Shown here: positions 47,808-60,600 of the stretch, in pieces | Layout of the letters: each line of letters starts with the position of its first letter | Position numbering within the stretch: position 1 is the first letter of the stretch | NCBI GenBank assembly: GCA_963678675.1 | Contig: OY783196.1 | Span: 26,700,827 to 26,764,826, forward strand | Source of the DNA: Xiphydria camelus | Taxonomy: Eukaryota; Arthropoda; Insecta; Hymenoptera; Xiphydriidae | DNA: 64,000 nucleotides | Direction: 5' to 3' | Program-made: the position numbers and the translations under genes | The notes under the pieces: model-generated | What the model was told of the DNA's origin: nothing | What the model saw: only the letters and a program-made list of their open reading frames with translations | Database searches by the model: none

Positions 47808-48052
47808 TTAACACTAGAACTACCGAATGGTCGCGCTTTATAAGACGGTCGTTTTGGCGGGTGATTATCTCGTTATCTGTGGATTTTTCGTCCACACTGC
47901 TATAGAACTTTTTTGTAGACCGAAATGTGCTCTACAAAAAAGTATTCTACCAATTTTGACAAAAACCTCACGAGTTACGAAATAATTGAGGTTGAATGGA
48001 ACTCTGAATAAGACACCGGTCAAATTGACCGGTTGCGGTAGTCTAGTGTTAA
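47808..48052. mobile_element. piggyBac-like MITE flanked by TTAA (foldback copy 3)
   Basis: Both ends show TTAA followed by a near-identical terminal inverted repeat: TTAACACTAGAACTACCG at 47808 and, inverted at the right end, TTAACACTAGACTACCG ending at 48052. The TTAA target duplication is the signature of piggyBac-type transposition. The interior has the same kind of central hairpin as the neighbouring copies (AACTTTTTTGTAGA then TCTACAAAAAAGT) and a GATTATCTCGTTATCTG block. There is no transposase ORF, so it is non-autonomous. Confidence 0.75.
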
Positions 48053-48058
48053 ACTGCA

Positions 48059-48059
<1 letters not shown>

Positions 48060-48092
<33 letters not shown>
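48060..48092. repeat. (CA)n microsatellite
   Basis: About 16 CA units immediately right of the TTAA-flanked MITE. Confidence 0.95.
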
Positions 48093-48097
<5 letters not shown>

Positions 48098-51000
48098 CGT
48101 CGCTTTCGGTGGCCCATCGATATCGCAACGAATACACTTGTCGAACCGCGCGGTGATAGCATTATCGGAGCAGCGTGTTGCGAGTTGTTATATATGCGTC
48201 GGAGGAGCATTATTAGTTTCATATCGTCAGCGGCACGAAGTTCGAACTTCGAATCATCGTTCTCCCGAGGCTCCAGCGAAAGTTCACGCGCTCCTTTCTT
48301 ATATTGCCGCTATATCGATTCGCCGCGCTCCGATGCGAACGGGCGACAGAAACGCCGCTAAGTTTCATTTCGCTTCGGCTCTCTCCCGCGAAAGAGGCTT
48401 TTCGGAGGAGCAACTCCTCTCGTCCCGCCGCGTCCTTGGATTAATTGGAATGCCCTGCGCCGTGCCGTGTTGGCGAAGAAACGTCTACCCCTTCCCGTCT
48501 CCCTTTTTTTCTCATCTTCCCTCGGGAAACCCTTTCTTTCGACCACATTACAGGACGCGGGGGTTTTTACGGTCGGCCTTTTAATGAGGTGGAAAAGGGG
48601 TGGAAAGGTACCTACGCAGAACGCGGTGTCTTCTCTGGTCGTTCTTGAGAAAAGTAATACTATCGCTGTTTCGTTGCTCGAGCGGCTATGAAATGGTCTA
48701 GAACGTTCGATAAACGTTGAGTTATTAACTTCCGATTAATCGTTTGCTTCGTGTTTGACCTGGACGATTCGTTACTGCAATAATTACGGAAGAAGAGGCA
48801 GAACTCTTGTAATTGGAATAAAATTTCGTGTACTTAATAGGTACGCGGTGTTTACCGCGTAGCTGTTGAAATCGCGCTTAACGCGCTTAACGCGTGTTTG
48901 CACGATAAAATTAAATCTCCGAGAGCCTGGCGGTGGAATGAGTATAATGGCACAAACGGAGCGAACATTTTTTTCTCTTCGTCAAGCATTTTAGGCAATT
49001 ATAAGATTCACATTTACATTGCGTTAAACAAATGCATTCGTGATATATTGCCATGTGTCGGCGCTCCAGCGTCCACAGATTCATCGCGAAGTTTCTCGGT
49101 TATCTGAGACGTATAAATCGTCTTTCTTGCGAAAGGAGTAAAATTCCGGTTGAATTTTCCGAGTCGATGGGGGGTTGATATTTCTCGAAAATTATCGCAA
49201 TTTCTACAGCCGCTGTTATAACCGTATTACGGATGACGTAACTTAAATTTGGCGGAAATAACTTATTTTTACAGAGGATACTACCTATATCGTAATTGAT
49301 TACATTGTGACCTCTGATAAGAATTTCATTGGGTTATCGTGCAGTATTTATATAATAACGACTCGTCATTCGCCCTCAATTTAGCGTATTCTCGAGAATA
49401 TCAAAATTATCATTTTCTTCTGCAATTTCGTCACTTCGTATATATGTATTTCCTATCACCTACACTTCGCGAGGCTTTAAAAGTTGCCATAATTATTAAC
49501 CTGACGTCAACGACTTAAAGTTTAATGTTTAGCACGTATAAAAAAAACTGCAAAAAATTCTTCCTCAAAGACGTTGTGATTATACTGGATTTTCTCGTTT
49601 TTCCCTTTAGCACCTTTCTTACTTTTGCCTCCCTTTCTAGAATCTTCAAATTCTAGAGCAAATTTCTGCCGCTCTCTCTCTCCCTGAAGAGGAACGTTAG
49701 AAGATGCGCGCGGAAGAGACGTCTCCCGGCTTCGGAAACCGGTCCTTCTTACTATAGTTATCGCACGCGCAACTTGCAATATAAAAGAAAGAAAGTAGCT
49801 ATGCGAATCCTTTCACCCCTCGTAATAAAATGCTTACGTTTTACCTACACGTCAGAATACCGAGCGATGCGTTTCAATCCGAATATGTGAATTTCACTCC
49901 GGCGAGGTTTTCAGCCGTATTTGAAATTCTAATTTGATAACACATTGGCATCTCGCACCGTCCACCCGAATTAGAATCTCGTTAACGTCTAAATGTCACG
50001 AAGATTAAATAAAAAACTAAAATCAATCGTGTCCACATACTTTTCTCAGGCCAGACGAATCGAGTATCGATATTCCGATAGAAAACGGATAAACAGATAC
50101 CGGAAACCATTCGCAGGACCCGCGAATGGAGAGTCGCGGTATAATATTAATTATAATCTCGGAGTCGGAGTTGCGAGTCGATTGGACGCGACAGAGGCGT
50201 GTTTCTTTGGTATCAACGCGCAATTGGTCGTCGTCGTCGTGAGACATTACTTACGCGGTGTAACCTTGGAATACAGATTCCCGATAATTACTTTTCCGTC
50301 GCGAAACCGGTCGCAGAATTGATGTAAACAAAATTAATTGTTCACCCGTCGACGTCCACATGTGCGCGCCGAGGCGAGGTCTTTTTCGGCGTTCGCTCGC
50401 GAGCGCGGGCAAAGGAAAAACATCAAAATTTCGTTATCGCTGCCGGTTCTTAAACTGGTTCAAACGATTTTCGATGTTATCGTTTTTATTTTCCGCGTCT
50501 CCTAAGAGTGCCTCGCGGCATTTCGACGAAATGTGTTCTCCGTAGCTCATTTTATCCGCGTCTTCTTTTGATTTTAATTTTTCCAATTTATCGCTTCGAA
50601 AAAATCGCTGCAAAAGATCCACATTTCAACTTCTCTGCTCATTACACATCGTCGATAAAATGAGAAACGACTGCTAGATGATAAATATCTACGAGTTATC
50701 GCGCATTCTTCTGAGATTCTAACGAAACGCATTATTATCATACCGACAAACGAAAATGTTTATGCGGCCAAAGATAAATGGGGTAGTAAATAGTTGTCCT
50801 TATTATCGGGGCTATTTATCGACAGGGCGACAGAGTACATAATTCTCGCGAGGACAAAACCGAAAGGATGTGTCGTCGGAACCCCAGAACTACAGTTCGC
50901 AAATTGTACTCTTATCAAGGGACGAGGCACCCAAGTAGGGGAAAGTGGGGCGAAATCTATAGCACGACAAAAGCTGGTTTCCCCACAATGGGGAATCAAA

Positions 51001-51373
51001 GACTCATCCGAGACCCGCCCACATGCTCGGATAGCACGGCGTTAAATAGACGACGCGAATTCCTGTACCGCGTGGCTCCCCGCATGCCGCCACGCGACGA
51101 AAGGTGAGAAGCACCTCATAGGGGACGGCGAATTCGATCGCCTCGACGAAGCCCGCGGAATGCGAATAATATGGGAAGGGTTTTCTCCCTTCCTCGTCCT
51201 CGCCTCGCCGTCCGCGCCAGCAACGAGTTAACGAATCGGCGTCGTGTGTTCGCCTTTATCGCGCTCGCATAAAACGGCGATTCGTTACCGCCAGGTCCTT
51301 CGCGAGGGATGCATTATTCAATGAGCGCGCGCGTGAAGAAGGAGAGCGAACGAACGGAGATCGCGGCGAACTT

Positions 51374-51399
51374 GCTCTCTCTCTCTCTCTCTTTCTCTC
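51374..51399. repeat. (CT)n microsatellite upstream of the transporter start
   Basis: CT-rich tract with one interruption, about 200 bases before the coding exon acceptor. Confidence 0.85.
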
Positions 51400-51610
51400 G
51401 TCGATCCAAAATTCATGGAGAAACACCCGAACTCGATAAACTTGCCGCGTTCTCGGTGCGAGAAAAGTCGAGTGAGAGCAAATCGAAGCGGTCGAGGAGA
51501 GGAAGAACCGAGCCTTGAGAAATCGGCGGGTCGACCACAGCCTCTTCCTCGCGTGTCGAGTGATTCCGTCGAATCTTACAATTATTTCGTTTATTCCGAA
51601 TAGAAAAAAA

Positions 51611-54600
51611 ATGGCAAAGACAGACAGCTTAAAGGATGGTGAGAAGGGTCCCTACGACCCGGTACCAACCAGTGCCGACGGTGGTGGCGACGAGATCAAG
51701 CTGGAGGCGAAGATGTCCTTGCTCAACGGCGTCACCGTCATCGTCGGCTCCATCATCGGCTCCGGTATCTTCGTCAGCCCCACCGGAGTCCTCACCTACA
51801 CCGGAAGCGTCAACGCGAGTCTCCTGGTGTGGATAACTTCCGGGCTCTTCTCCATGGTGAGTCTCTCGCTCTCGAACCTGATCGAATCGCGGGTCCCCGC
51901 GTAAGGCTGAACCCGACCGGCCAGTTTGGCCAGCGCGACACACCGCTCGTTCCGAGGCGTGTCTGTCCTTCGTTCGCGCCGACTCGCGTCGCGGTCACTC
52001 AATAGCGACGATCGCGCCTTCCCCAGGTCGGAGCCTACTGCTACGCCGAGTTGGGCTGCATGATCAAGAAGTCCGGGGCGGATTACGCCTACATCATGGA
52101 GACGTTCGGGCCCTTCCTGGCGTTCGTCAGGCTCTGGGTGGAGTGCATGATCGTCAGACCCTGCAGCCAGGCCATCGTGGCTCTCACGTTCAGCGTCTAC
52201 ATCCTGAAACCGATGTTTCCGGATTGCTCGCCACCTGTCGAGTCCGTGCGAATGCTCGCGGTCTGCTGCATCTGTAAGTGGGATCGTTTGCAAACCGGTT
52301 TTTAGCATCCGATGTGGGTCTCTCGGTAATAGAGATATATCTAAATGATATTTCGTAATAGACGTCTCGCCGGTGAATAATGTGCGAACTCGATTCAGAG
52401 AGTGGCGCTACTTTCGAGTAGGGACACCACAATTAGTTGTGCGGGAGATAAATTGGTGCGCGTCTATTTACGCGGAGTAGATCTATTCGATTAACACAGC
52501 AGTAATGATATCCCTGCGACGTATACATACGTGAATGAGTACGTACAGGTGGTCAATTAACGAGCTTTCAAGGAGACATTACACCGGTAATTTCAGAGTT
52601 TTCACCTTTTTTTTTTATAATGTTCACCATGTGTGGGAGACAATGCTATACACGCGTCTCGATAATTGAATCTGGGGATCGAGATTTACGCGCGGGGTCA
52701 AAGGAATTCATTTCTTATTACAGATAATTGGCGCATAGATCTCGCATTATTCGATCGAGCGTCACATCGCCGCAGCAAAGTTTACTCGGTAATTTTCTCA
52801 GTGAGGCAGGTCGCTTACCCAAGACGTATCTCGAAGTATTTATCGCCCCGCGAGTCGTCGCTTCTGACCAGGCGAAAGGGTTACAATGCGGGCGAACGTT
52901 ACACAGATAACGCTGCTATCGCCCATTTTCTTCCTCTGTAGTTAAGCTTCCTAAACAGGCTTCGAAACCCCTATCAAAAGCTGAATGTCCTTCAAAAAGA
53001 ATCGTCGAGTTTCACCAAAATTTCGCAAATTGGAGAGATAAATTAAAATTGATCTGCACGAGCAATCTATCGTTTAATTCACGATGCAATCAACCCTGCA
53101 GCAGATTTATTTATCGAAAATATCTTCTCTGACTCGTAACTTCGCGACAGGATTAAAAATATATTCGGTGGCGAATTCTCCCGCGGAAATGAGATTATTC
53201 GCACCGAGCGAAAAAAGTAGACGAACACGAGCCCGTCGTACGATTCACTTATACCCCCGTCGACGTTGTATAAGGCAGTTCCGACGAGAATCCGGGATCT
53301 AACCGGGGGAGAAAATTTACTCCACGGCGGGGGGGGGGGGGGCGTGCGTCCCGATAATAACGATAGCGAATCTCGGTGAGTTCTCTCGGATTCTTCGACT
53401 CGATCGATATTGCCCCCAATATGAATCTCGCACCACGATTCACGTTCCCTGTAGTCCGGCGCGTCACGTGCGGAAGCGCGTTATCGCGTTGGCCTTCGTA
53501 ATCGTAGTTCAACATACTCGTCGGTACGTCGGATAACTACGAGCGTACCCCTGTAAACAACACGATCTACGCTTTCCTGCGGGTCAAGCAACAGCGAGCT
53601 CTTGGGAGAAAGAGCTTCGCGAAAATATACGTATGCCGTAATTGACGTTAGAATCGACGCTATTGTTTACAGCGCTGAATAGTCGACTGATAGCCTCAGC
53701 TTTTTAGCGTATAGCGTAAAATCCGGTGTATTTTTCTTTCGAGTCTACCTTCCCATATGAGGATTCTAAAAGAGTGGTCACTCTATTCATTGAGTCAGAC
53801 GAGATTAAATCTGATAAAATGCGTTCTCTCATCATGACGAACGAAAGTTTACCCGAAGAAAATGAAACGAGGAACATTTTTCATTTTCTCCGTAAGACTA
53901 ATCTAGATCTGGAGACGCTCGCTGAACAAATTTACCACAAGTCACACCCAAGTTTTAAGTCGCGCAGAAGCGGACTAAAGTATCGGTCTGAATGTTCCCC
54001 AATGGATCCCACCCAGACAGGGCCGCGCCAGACAAGCTGGTATTGTTCCAGCCGGCCGCTTCTCGAAAGGGGTAGGTGAACTCGGTCGCGCCGCTGGTTA
54101 TCGATCCGCGCCTCCGCTCGAGCAAAGGCAGTGCTCGCTATCGAGACGCGGCGATTCGACGTTCGCCCGCGATCCCGTCGACGCGAAAACGCGACGATCG
54201 GCACACGATCGACCGTATCTATGACGCGAGAAAATTTCCGGTCGAACGCGGCAACCGTCAAGCTCGTCCTTGATCGTCGCGCGCGCGCGCGCGCTGCAAC
54301 GTTAACGCCCGCGGAAAGGCATCGCCTCTTCTTCCACGAAAAAAAATCGCCGCGGGTGAACTGACGCAACATCTCGCAGAATCTCGCGAGACGTGTCCGT
54401 CTCTCCCTTCGTCTCCTGGTCTACGCCTTTTCTCTCCCCCTTCCCGCCGTCCTCCTTCGCGGGGTGTCCGGCAAATTATGCTGTTGTGGTCGCCAGTAGT
54501 TACGTTATTAAATTACATTAGATTACAACGAGGCGAGATTGCTGCCTTTGGTATCGCTCGGAGCGCGGTCGCGTCGCGCGCCGAGTTTCGTGCGAGGCGA

Positions 54601-57600
54601 GGCCTGGGCCTCGAATGGCATGCGATCGAGCGGCGAGACGAAGGAGAGACAAGGGTGGTGTATTGTATGTAGGTATAGGATCGCGGCAGAGATTTTTCCT
54701 TCGAAGCGCGATTTACACGAGTCGTTATCAGGGGCTGTGCACAAATCGCGCGACGCATTCGGGGTGGAAAAAGGGGGTTGACTCTTACAGCACGGATTGT
54801 CACGCGAAAACCGAATGGGGGAACCTCAAAGTGTTTGCCCTGTACGGATGACCTTTTTTGTTATATTTTCAGCGATTACAGACTTTCAGATTGTCTCGGA
54901 AAATATCAGAGAGGGAAGGGGGGATTAACTCGAGCGTCGTGGACTGTCGCGCAGGGGGAGGGGGGTTGGTCTGATCGGCCGAAAAATGCGTTGCGCGATT
55001 TTTGCACGACCCCTCGCTCATCGTCTGCGCGTCTTCTTCCTGGCTGTCCCGTATCCCTGAAAGTCGAGCCGCTCGAGGGAGGAAGGGCTATCGCGGAAAA
55101 GAGCCACACACGCACATGGAAGCGAAGCAACCGCACGCGGCGCGACCGCATAACTCGATACGCCCCTTCCACATGCGTGTGGGTCTGCGGTCGGCTGCCG
55201 CATCGAGGTCCTATATATCCGGGAGAGACTTTCCTTACCGAAAGTTTCGCGTGCAATAATCTGATGAGGGACGACGGCGTATTTTAATCCCGATCATTTA
55301 CCTACATATGTCGTTATGGCAGAACGGCGCCTTCTTCCTCTTTCGGTTCGTAATATCGTTTTATCGGTACGTCGTCTCGAGCGACGCGTACGAATAACAA
55401 TCGATCGACAGAGCCGAGAGTTTCTCGTTCCGAAGTCGCGAATCGAATCGATCGTCGTGGCTCTCCGCGACTTTCCTCACCCTCTGCCACTCAACTACCC
55501 GTCTCCGTCGCCGCCCGCTGCGCGTGCAAAAATCCAGGCCATCTCCGGAGACCGGCGGACAAAAGTGCCTCGAGCCATTGGAATATCGGGACAATTCCTC
55601 ATCGACATCCGTTCGAACGGCCTATTTCCGGGTTGTACCGAGGGAACAATTATCTCGACGATGGAGAGAGCTTCCTTGAAGCCCGTCACGGGTCTCTCGA
55701 GGTTTTCCCGCTCCTGAGTGTGCTTCTGATAACTGTAATTACCGCCCGGAAAGTCCAGCTCGATTCGTCATATCGCTCGGGAAGTTTGATTTCGCGCGAA
55801 TTCCGCCACTGAGAAATCTTTCCTTCGAGGGAGGGTTTCCTTCGATTATAAGGGAGCATCGTTATCGTCGATACCATCGCTCTTTTTCTTCGTCGTTCGA
55901 CTACGACTTTTTTTTCGAGCAAATTTCTCGGCGTGAAAGCGTCTCGAGGAATTCCGCCGATTTCTTTCCAGACATGCGATGCGATCGCCGTATATTCCGC
56001 GCGATGATCGCGCGACATTCCTGCGTTTTTAATCTTTCTATTTAATGCGGACAAAAAGCCGTAGACGTTTATCACAAATGATTCATTTTCGCGTTGACGA
56101 TGTTGCTGCGCAGTGGCTCGGGCGGTTTAGGTTTTCTCATCGAAATTTCACCCCCTCCGCCCTTAGTTTTCGATTAAAAAATGGTTAACCACCCCGTTCC
56201 ATCCAGTCGTCGGCGTTTCCGCTACTTTCTCGCGCTGTAATTCGATCGAAATAGCTTCGAATTCCCGGGTTATCGAGCTGGTGAAAATCGAATTGAGTTT
56301 TCACCACCCCGTCCACCCCGTCCACCACCGAACAACTGGCGACGCGCGCTTCAATAACGCCGCTGCCGAGGCATCGCGTTCCCCCGTCGCGTCAGTCGCG
56401 TCGACTCGTTGAGGACTGTTCGTTTTTCATCAACGGTCACTCGTCGACCAGCCGTCCGGTTCTCTCTTCGTCGCGCACATCCGTGGATCGTGCACGCGGT
56501 CGCGCTTCCTCTCTTTGACCGTGACCGTCGCTCGACCGCGTGGGTCGGGATGCGTTTTGCAGGCGCCGCGCGTGCGGATGGAAATGCAGATCTATAGCGA
56601 CGGTTATTGCGCATTTAGAGAATTGTCCGAGACATTTTTGCGATATCGTGCCAGAGATCATTGCGAATGTACAGTTTTATTACACGAGTCTCCGGCACTT
56701 TTTCCAGGAATAAAAAAATTGTCGTTTCGGGCGAATCGAGTTCACGCGTCGGAGACAGAATCGACCTTGCATTTCATCACGCGCGGGGCCGTGGAGGTGA
56801 AAAAGCGATCGGGCACCGCGAGACGCGTGTCGAAATATGAGACGTGATACACCGCGCGTTAAATTTGGCAGGAGTTCGATAGACTTTATACCGGTTTTTT
56901 CCCCGCGCAGGGAGCGCGCGGTTCGAGTGGCGCGGCGATCTAACGCGGGCTTCGTTTCAGGTATCCTGGCATTCATCAACTGCTGGGACGTGAAGTGGGC
57001 GACGAGGGTGCAGGACGTCTTCACCTACGCGAAGCTGCTGGCCCTCTTCGTCATAATGTTCGCCGGAGCTTATCAGCTCTGCACAGGTAAACTCGCGTTT
57101 AGCAATGATTAAATTTTTTTTAATTCCTCTTCTCCTCGGTATATTATATACAACGTAAAAAAAATCCCACACTCTGCGTTAGCGGCAAAGTATAGAGTGG
57201 AATTTACGCAGCCCTTATTCGTCGCGAGAGAAATCGTATTTGAGTCACGCGTACGTACACTGAGAAAAATAACTCGGGCAATTTAGCCAAAATTGCAAAA
57301 AAAAAAAGCAGTTAGACCAAATCGTTTGGTGAAACTGACCATTTTTTGGACGGAATAATTAAATATTTGATGGAATCGACTAGTACTTTGATTAGAATAA
57401 CTAAACGCGTTTAGCTAAATTTGGCTAAATGCGTTTTGTCATTTTGACCTAGTCATTTTTCTCAGTGCCCATATGTACGCGACTGCGAATACTTGTTGAC
57501 CGCGCATCGATATTCACGCGTGTCAAAAGCGCCAAGGACTCTCGATCGCCAAAGATCGGCGAGCTCGACACTCCGCCGCCTACGAGACGCAGCGGTTAGG

Positions 57601-60600
57601 GGCACCGCGGCCGAATTAATCGAAAATAAAATCGAGATCGGTGTCGCGCGCCGATGACTAACCGAGCGCCAGTAGTCGATCGCACTTTTCAGCTGACGAA
57701 ATATTCGTGGAGTCGGACGAGATTATTGGGCCCCCGTCGGGCGTGCCCCCCTCTCTGCAGGGACGAGCAACGTCGCTGCCCCTAATCGTCGCGATCTACA
57801 TAAATGTGTGTACCCCCTCGACACGTGGAGGGCGACGCGCGTCTGTCGACCCGCGGCGGGATTCTCGAGGGACAGCGATTTCGCGACCTCGAAAGTGAAA
57901 CGTATTTTTTTACCGCCGTAACAAGATCCAAGAAAGGAGATAGGCATGTCGATTAGGAAAAAAGCGCGCGAGCGAGACCGCGAACGAAAGTCAAACAATT
58001 GCGTTGCATCAGCCCGCGCGGTGGTCCGCCTTTCACCGCGTGCCCCGTTACTGCGCGAAATACATCGTCCCGCGCTCCCCCCGTACGAGGAATCGATTAA
58101 AGAACATTCTTTTTTTCATCTATATATACGTTCCAATTTTGCCGCGGCACATTCGTCCAGTCACGTGCGAGCCTTGGGATCCTGTCCGTCGGGATCCCGC
58201 GGGCACTTTCGTCGTCCGAGCGACGGGGAGGACTATCGCGAATGGTCCGCGAAGTAAAATCGATGATCTGCCGAATGGTTTCGCGCGGAAACAAATAATT
58301 CGTTGGTGTAACATTATACTTGAGTTACCGTAACGAATATTTGAGTTAAAATAGTGACGACTGATCAATTTTTTAGCATAATAAAACGATTTCTTATTCT
58401 AAAAAAAAGAGAGAGGAAAGCAATGATTCTCATCGTAACCAAGGAAACCGGGCAAATATTAACATCCCAACAGCAAATTGTTTTTGTTACCGCTTTTGTT
58501 ACTAAGGAAAAAATTAGTTTTTCCCGTGAGACTCTGGTTTCATTCTGGACTCGTCCCAATTGCACGCAATCGCATCCACGCGCCGAGACAAAACATTCTC
58601 GAATTTCGTTAGCGGGACCTGGTCCCGCAAGGCACGCGGCACCCCGATTCAGGAAAGATTACGCAAACGCGTGTCAAACGGCCGTAAAGGCGAACGAGAT
58701 TCGAGGAAGCGTCGCGCGCGATGCACTTCGCCTCGAAAGAGAGATAGAGAGCGCGCGGGCAATCCCGCAAAGTCGCGGTAATCCGCTGCAATTAAAGATC
58801 GCCCCAGTTGCGCGCCGGTGCGTCGCCCACGCTCTCGCGAAATCGCGAAACACCGGCAGCGCGTCGTCTTTTCAGAGCCGTCCACTTGCCGGACGAGACA
58901 ATTTGCCCAATCAAAAAGGTGGTTAAATACATGTGCGCATAATACAACCGGCTAGTCGCACGTAAAGAATCGCTAAATTGGACCAATCAGTCGGTTAAAC
59001 GGTCCTTTAGTTCGTGTTCCTGATAGCATTCCATCGTGGGAATCTGTAGCGCGATACGCTTCGACGAGAAGCTCACCGCTTTTATCGTACGTTCGATTAG
59101 TGGCTCCCGAGTTCCACGCGCGGCTGTCATCGGCAATTTTCCTACTTCGCAGGTCACACGGAGCACTTTACGTTCGACAATACGAAGACGGAGGTAACCT
59201 CGATCGCCCTCAGCTTTTATCAGGGCCTGTTCGCGTACAACGGATGGAATTATTTGAATTTCATAATCGAGGAGCTGAAGGATCCCGTCAGGTACGCAAA
59301 AAAAAAAAATCAGAGCGATCGAAGCATTGCGAATTTAAAAGAAATCCCGCCCCACTTTAATCAGACATTTCAATCAGAGCAAGCCTTGATAATTCGAAGA
59401 CTCGAATGCATCGTAACGAACGTTTCTCTTCCATTGCAGAAACTTGCCAAAGGCCATCGGCATCTCCTGCACACTCGTGACGTTCGTCTACGTCTTCACG
59501 AACGTGGCTTTCTACACGACTCTGAGCCCCGTCGAAGTTTTGGGCAGCGAAGCGGTGGCAGTCGTGAGTTTCGTCGTTTTTTTTTTATCCGCCCGTTACC
59601 CGGAAAATCGATAAACATTAAGAGCCCGTCGGGACGAAGGGCCCCGCGGACATCCTTATCGCTCAGCCGACGATTTCCCATCCCATGTAGACCTCTACAA
59701 GTTCGAGAGAGATACGATAATGGATACCGCGTTCCACGAGAGATAAATTAAGAAAACAACGCGGGTAAAGCCAATGGCAATGGGATAAGTACATAGCAGT
59801 ATCTCGCGTAAGAAACGCGAGATTCCCGGAAAACGCGCGGAACTGGTGATCAATCGTCATTGAAAGGCTGCAGCGCGCGAGGAACGCGCAATTTTCCCTT
59901 CCTGGAATTCAGCGCTAGAAATTGATACGTAATGTGAAAATTGCGTGGAATTTCTTCGACCATTATCCCGACTGACTATAATAGGTGCGATTATCCCGTT
60001 CGTTTTTTCTGCCGTCACGTTTCGCTCATCCCGCGTTCGCTTCTCCACGTTCCTTTCAGACTTTTGCCAATCGACTGTTCGGCGTGATGGCGTGGACGAT
60101 ACCGATATTCGTGGCTCTGTCGACTTTCGGTGCCGTCAACGGAATTTTGTTGACGTCCTCCCGATTGTTCTACGCCGGAGCGTGCGAGGGACAGATGCCC
60201 GAGATCCTCACGATGATCCAGACCTCGAGATTGACGCCTACACCTGCCGTGATTTGCATGGTAAGTAAATTTAAAAAAGAAAACTGTACTCTCCTCAATT
60301 CGTGAACACTTCAATAATTTTCTCCGTAACGCTTTGAAATTGACATTTGCAATTATTCCATAAAACGATTCATTCTTGCAGGCCGTCCTGTCTATGCTGT
60401 ACCTCTGCTCCTCCGACATTTTCGCATTGATCACTTATGTGGGCTTCGCTACTTGGGTGAGTATCTAAATGCAGTTTCATTATTTCAATTTCAGGGGATA
60501 TTTTACTACAGGCGATAGAGTTATTTCTTTCTACTGCAATTATCTTCCTTTCTATGAACTTTTTATCAATTTTGATATAGAACGTTTTTATAGATCGAGA

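Larger units (their letters stand above)
45435..51603 (+). other. Probable 5'UTR intron of the transporter gene
   Basis: A 6.2 kb stretch without coding exons. It carries MITE copies at 47440-47648 and 47808-48052, a (CA)n tract at 48060-48092 and a (CT)n tract at 51374-51399. Long frames such as 46808-47386 (minus) are arginine-rich chance ORFs. Confidence 0.45.

Noticed and set aside
53726..54079. 117-codon plus-strand ORF in transporter intron 2
   Set aside because: Partly protein-like, but its last third is low-complexity and it fits no phase of the flanking transporter exons. Not supported as an exon.
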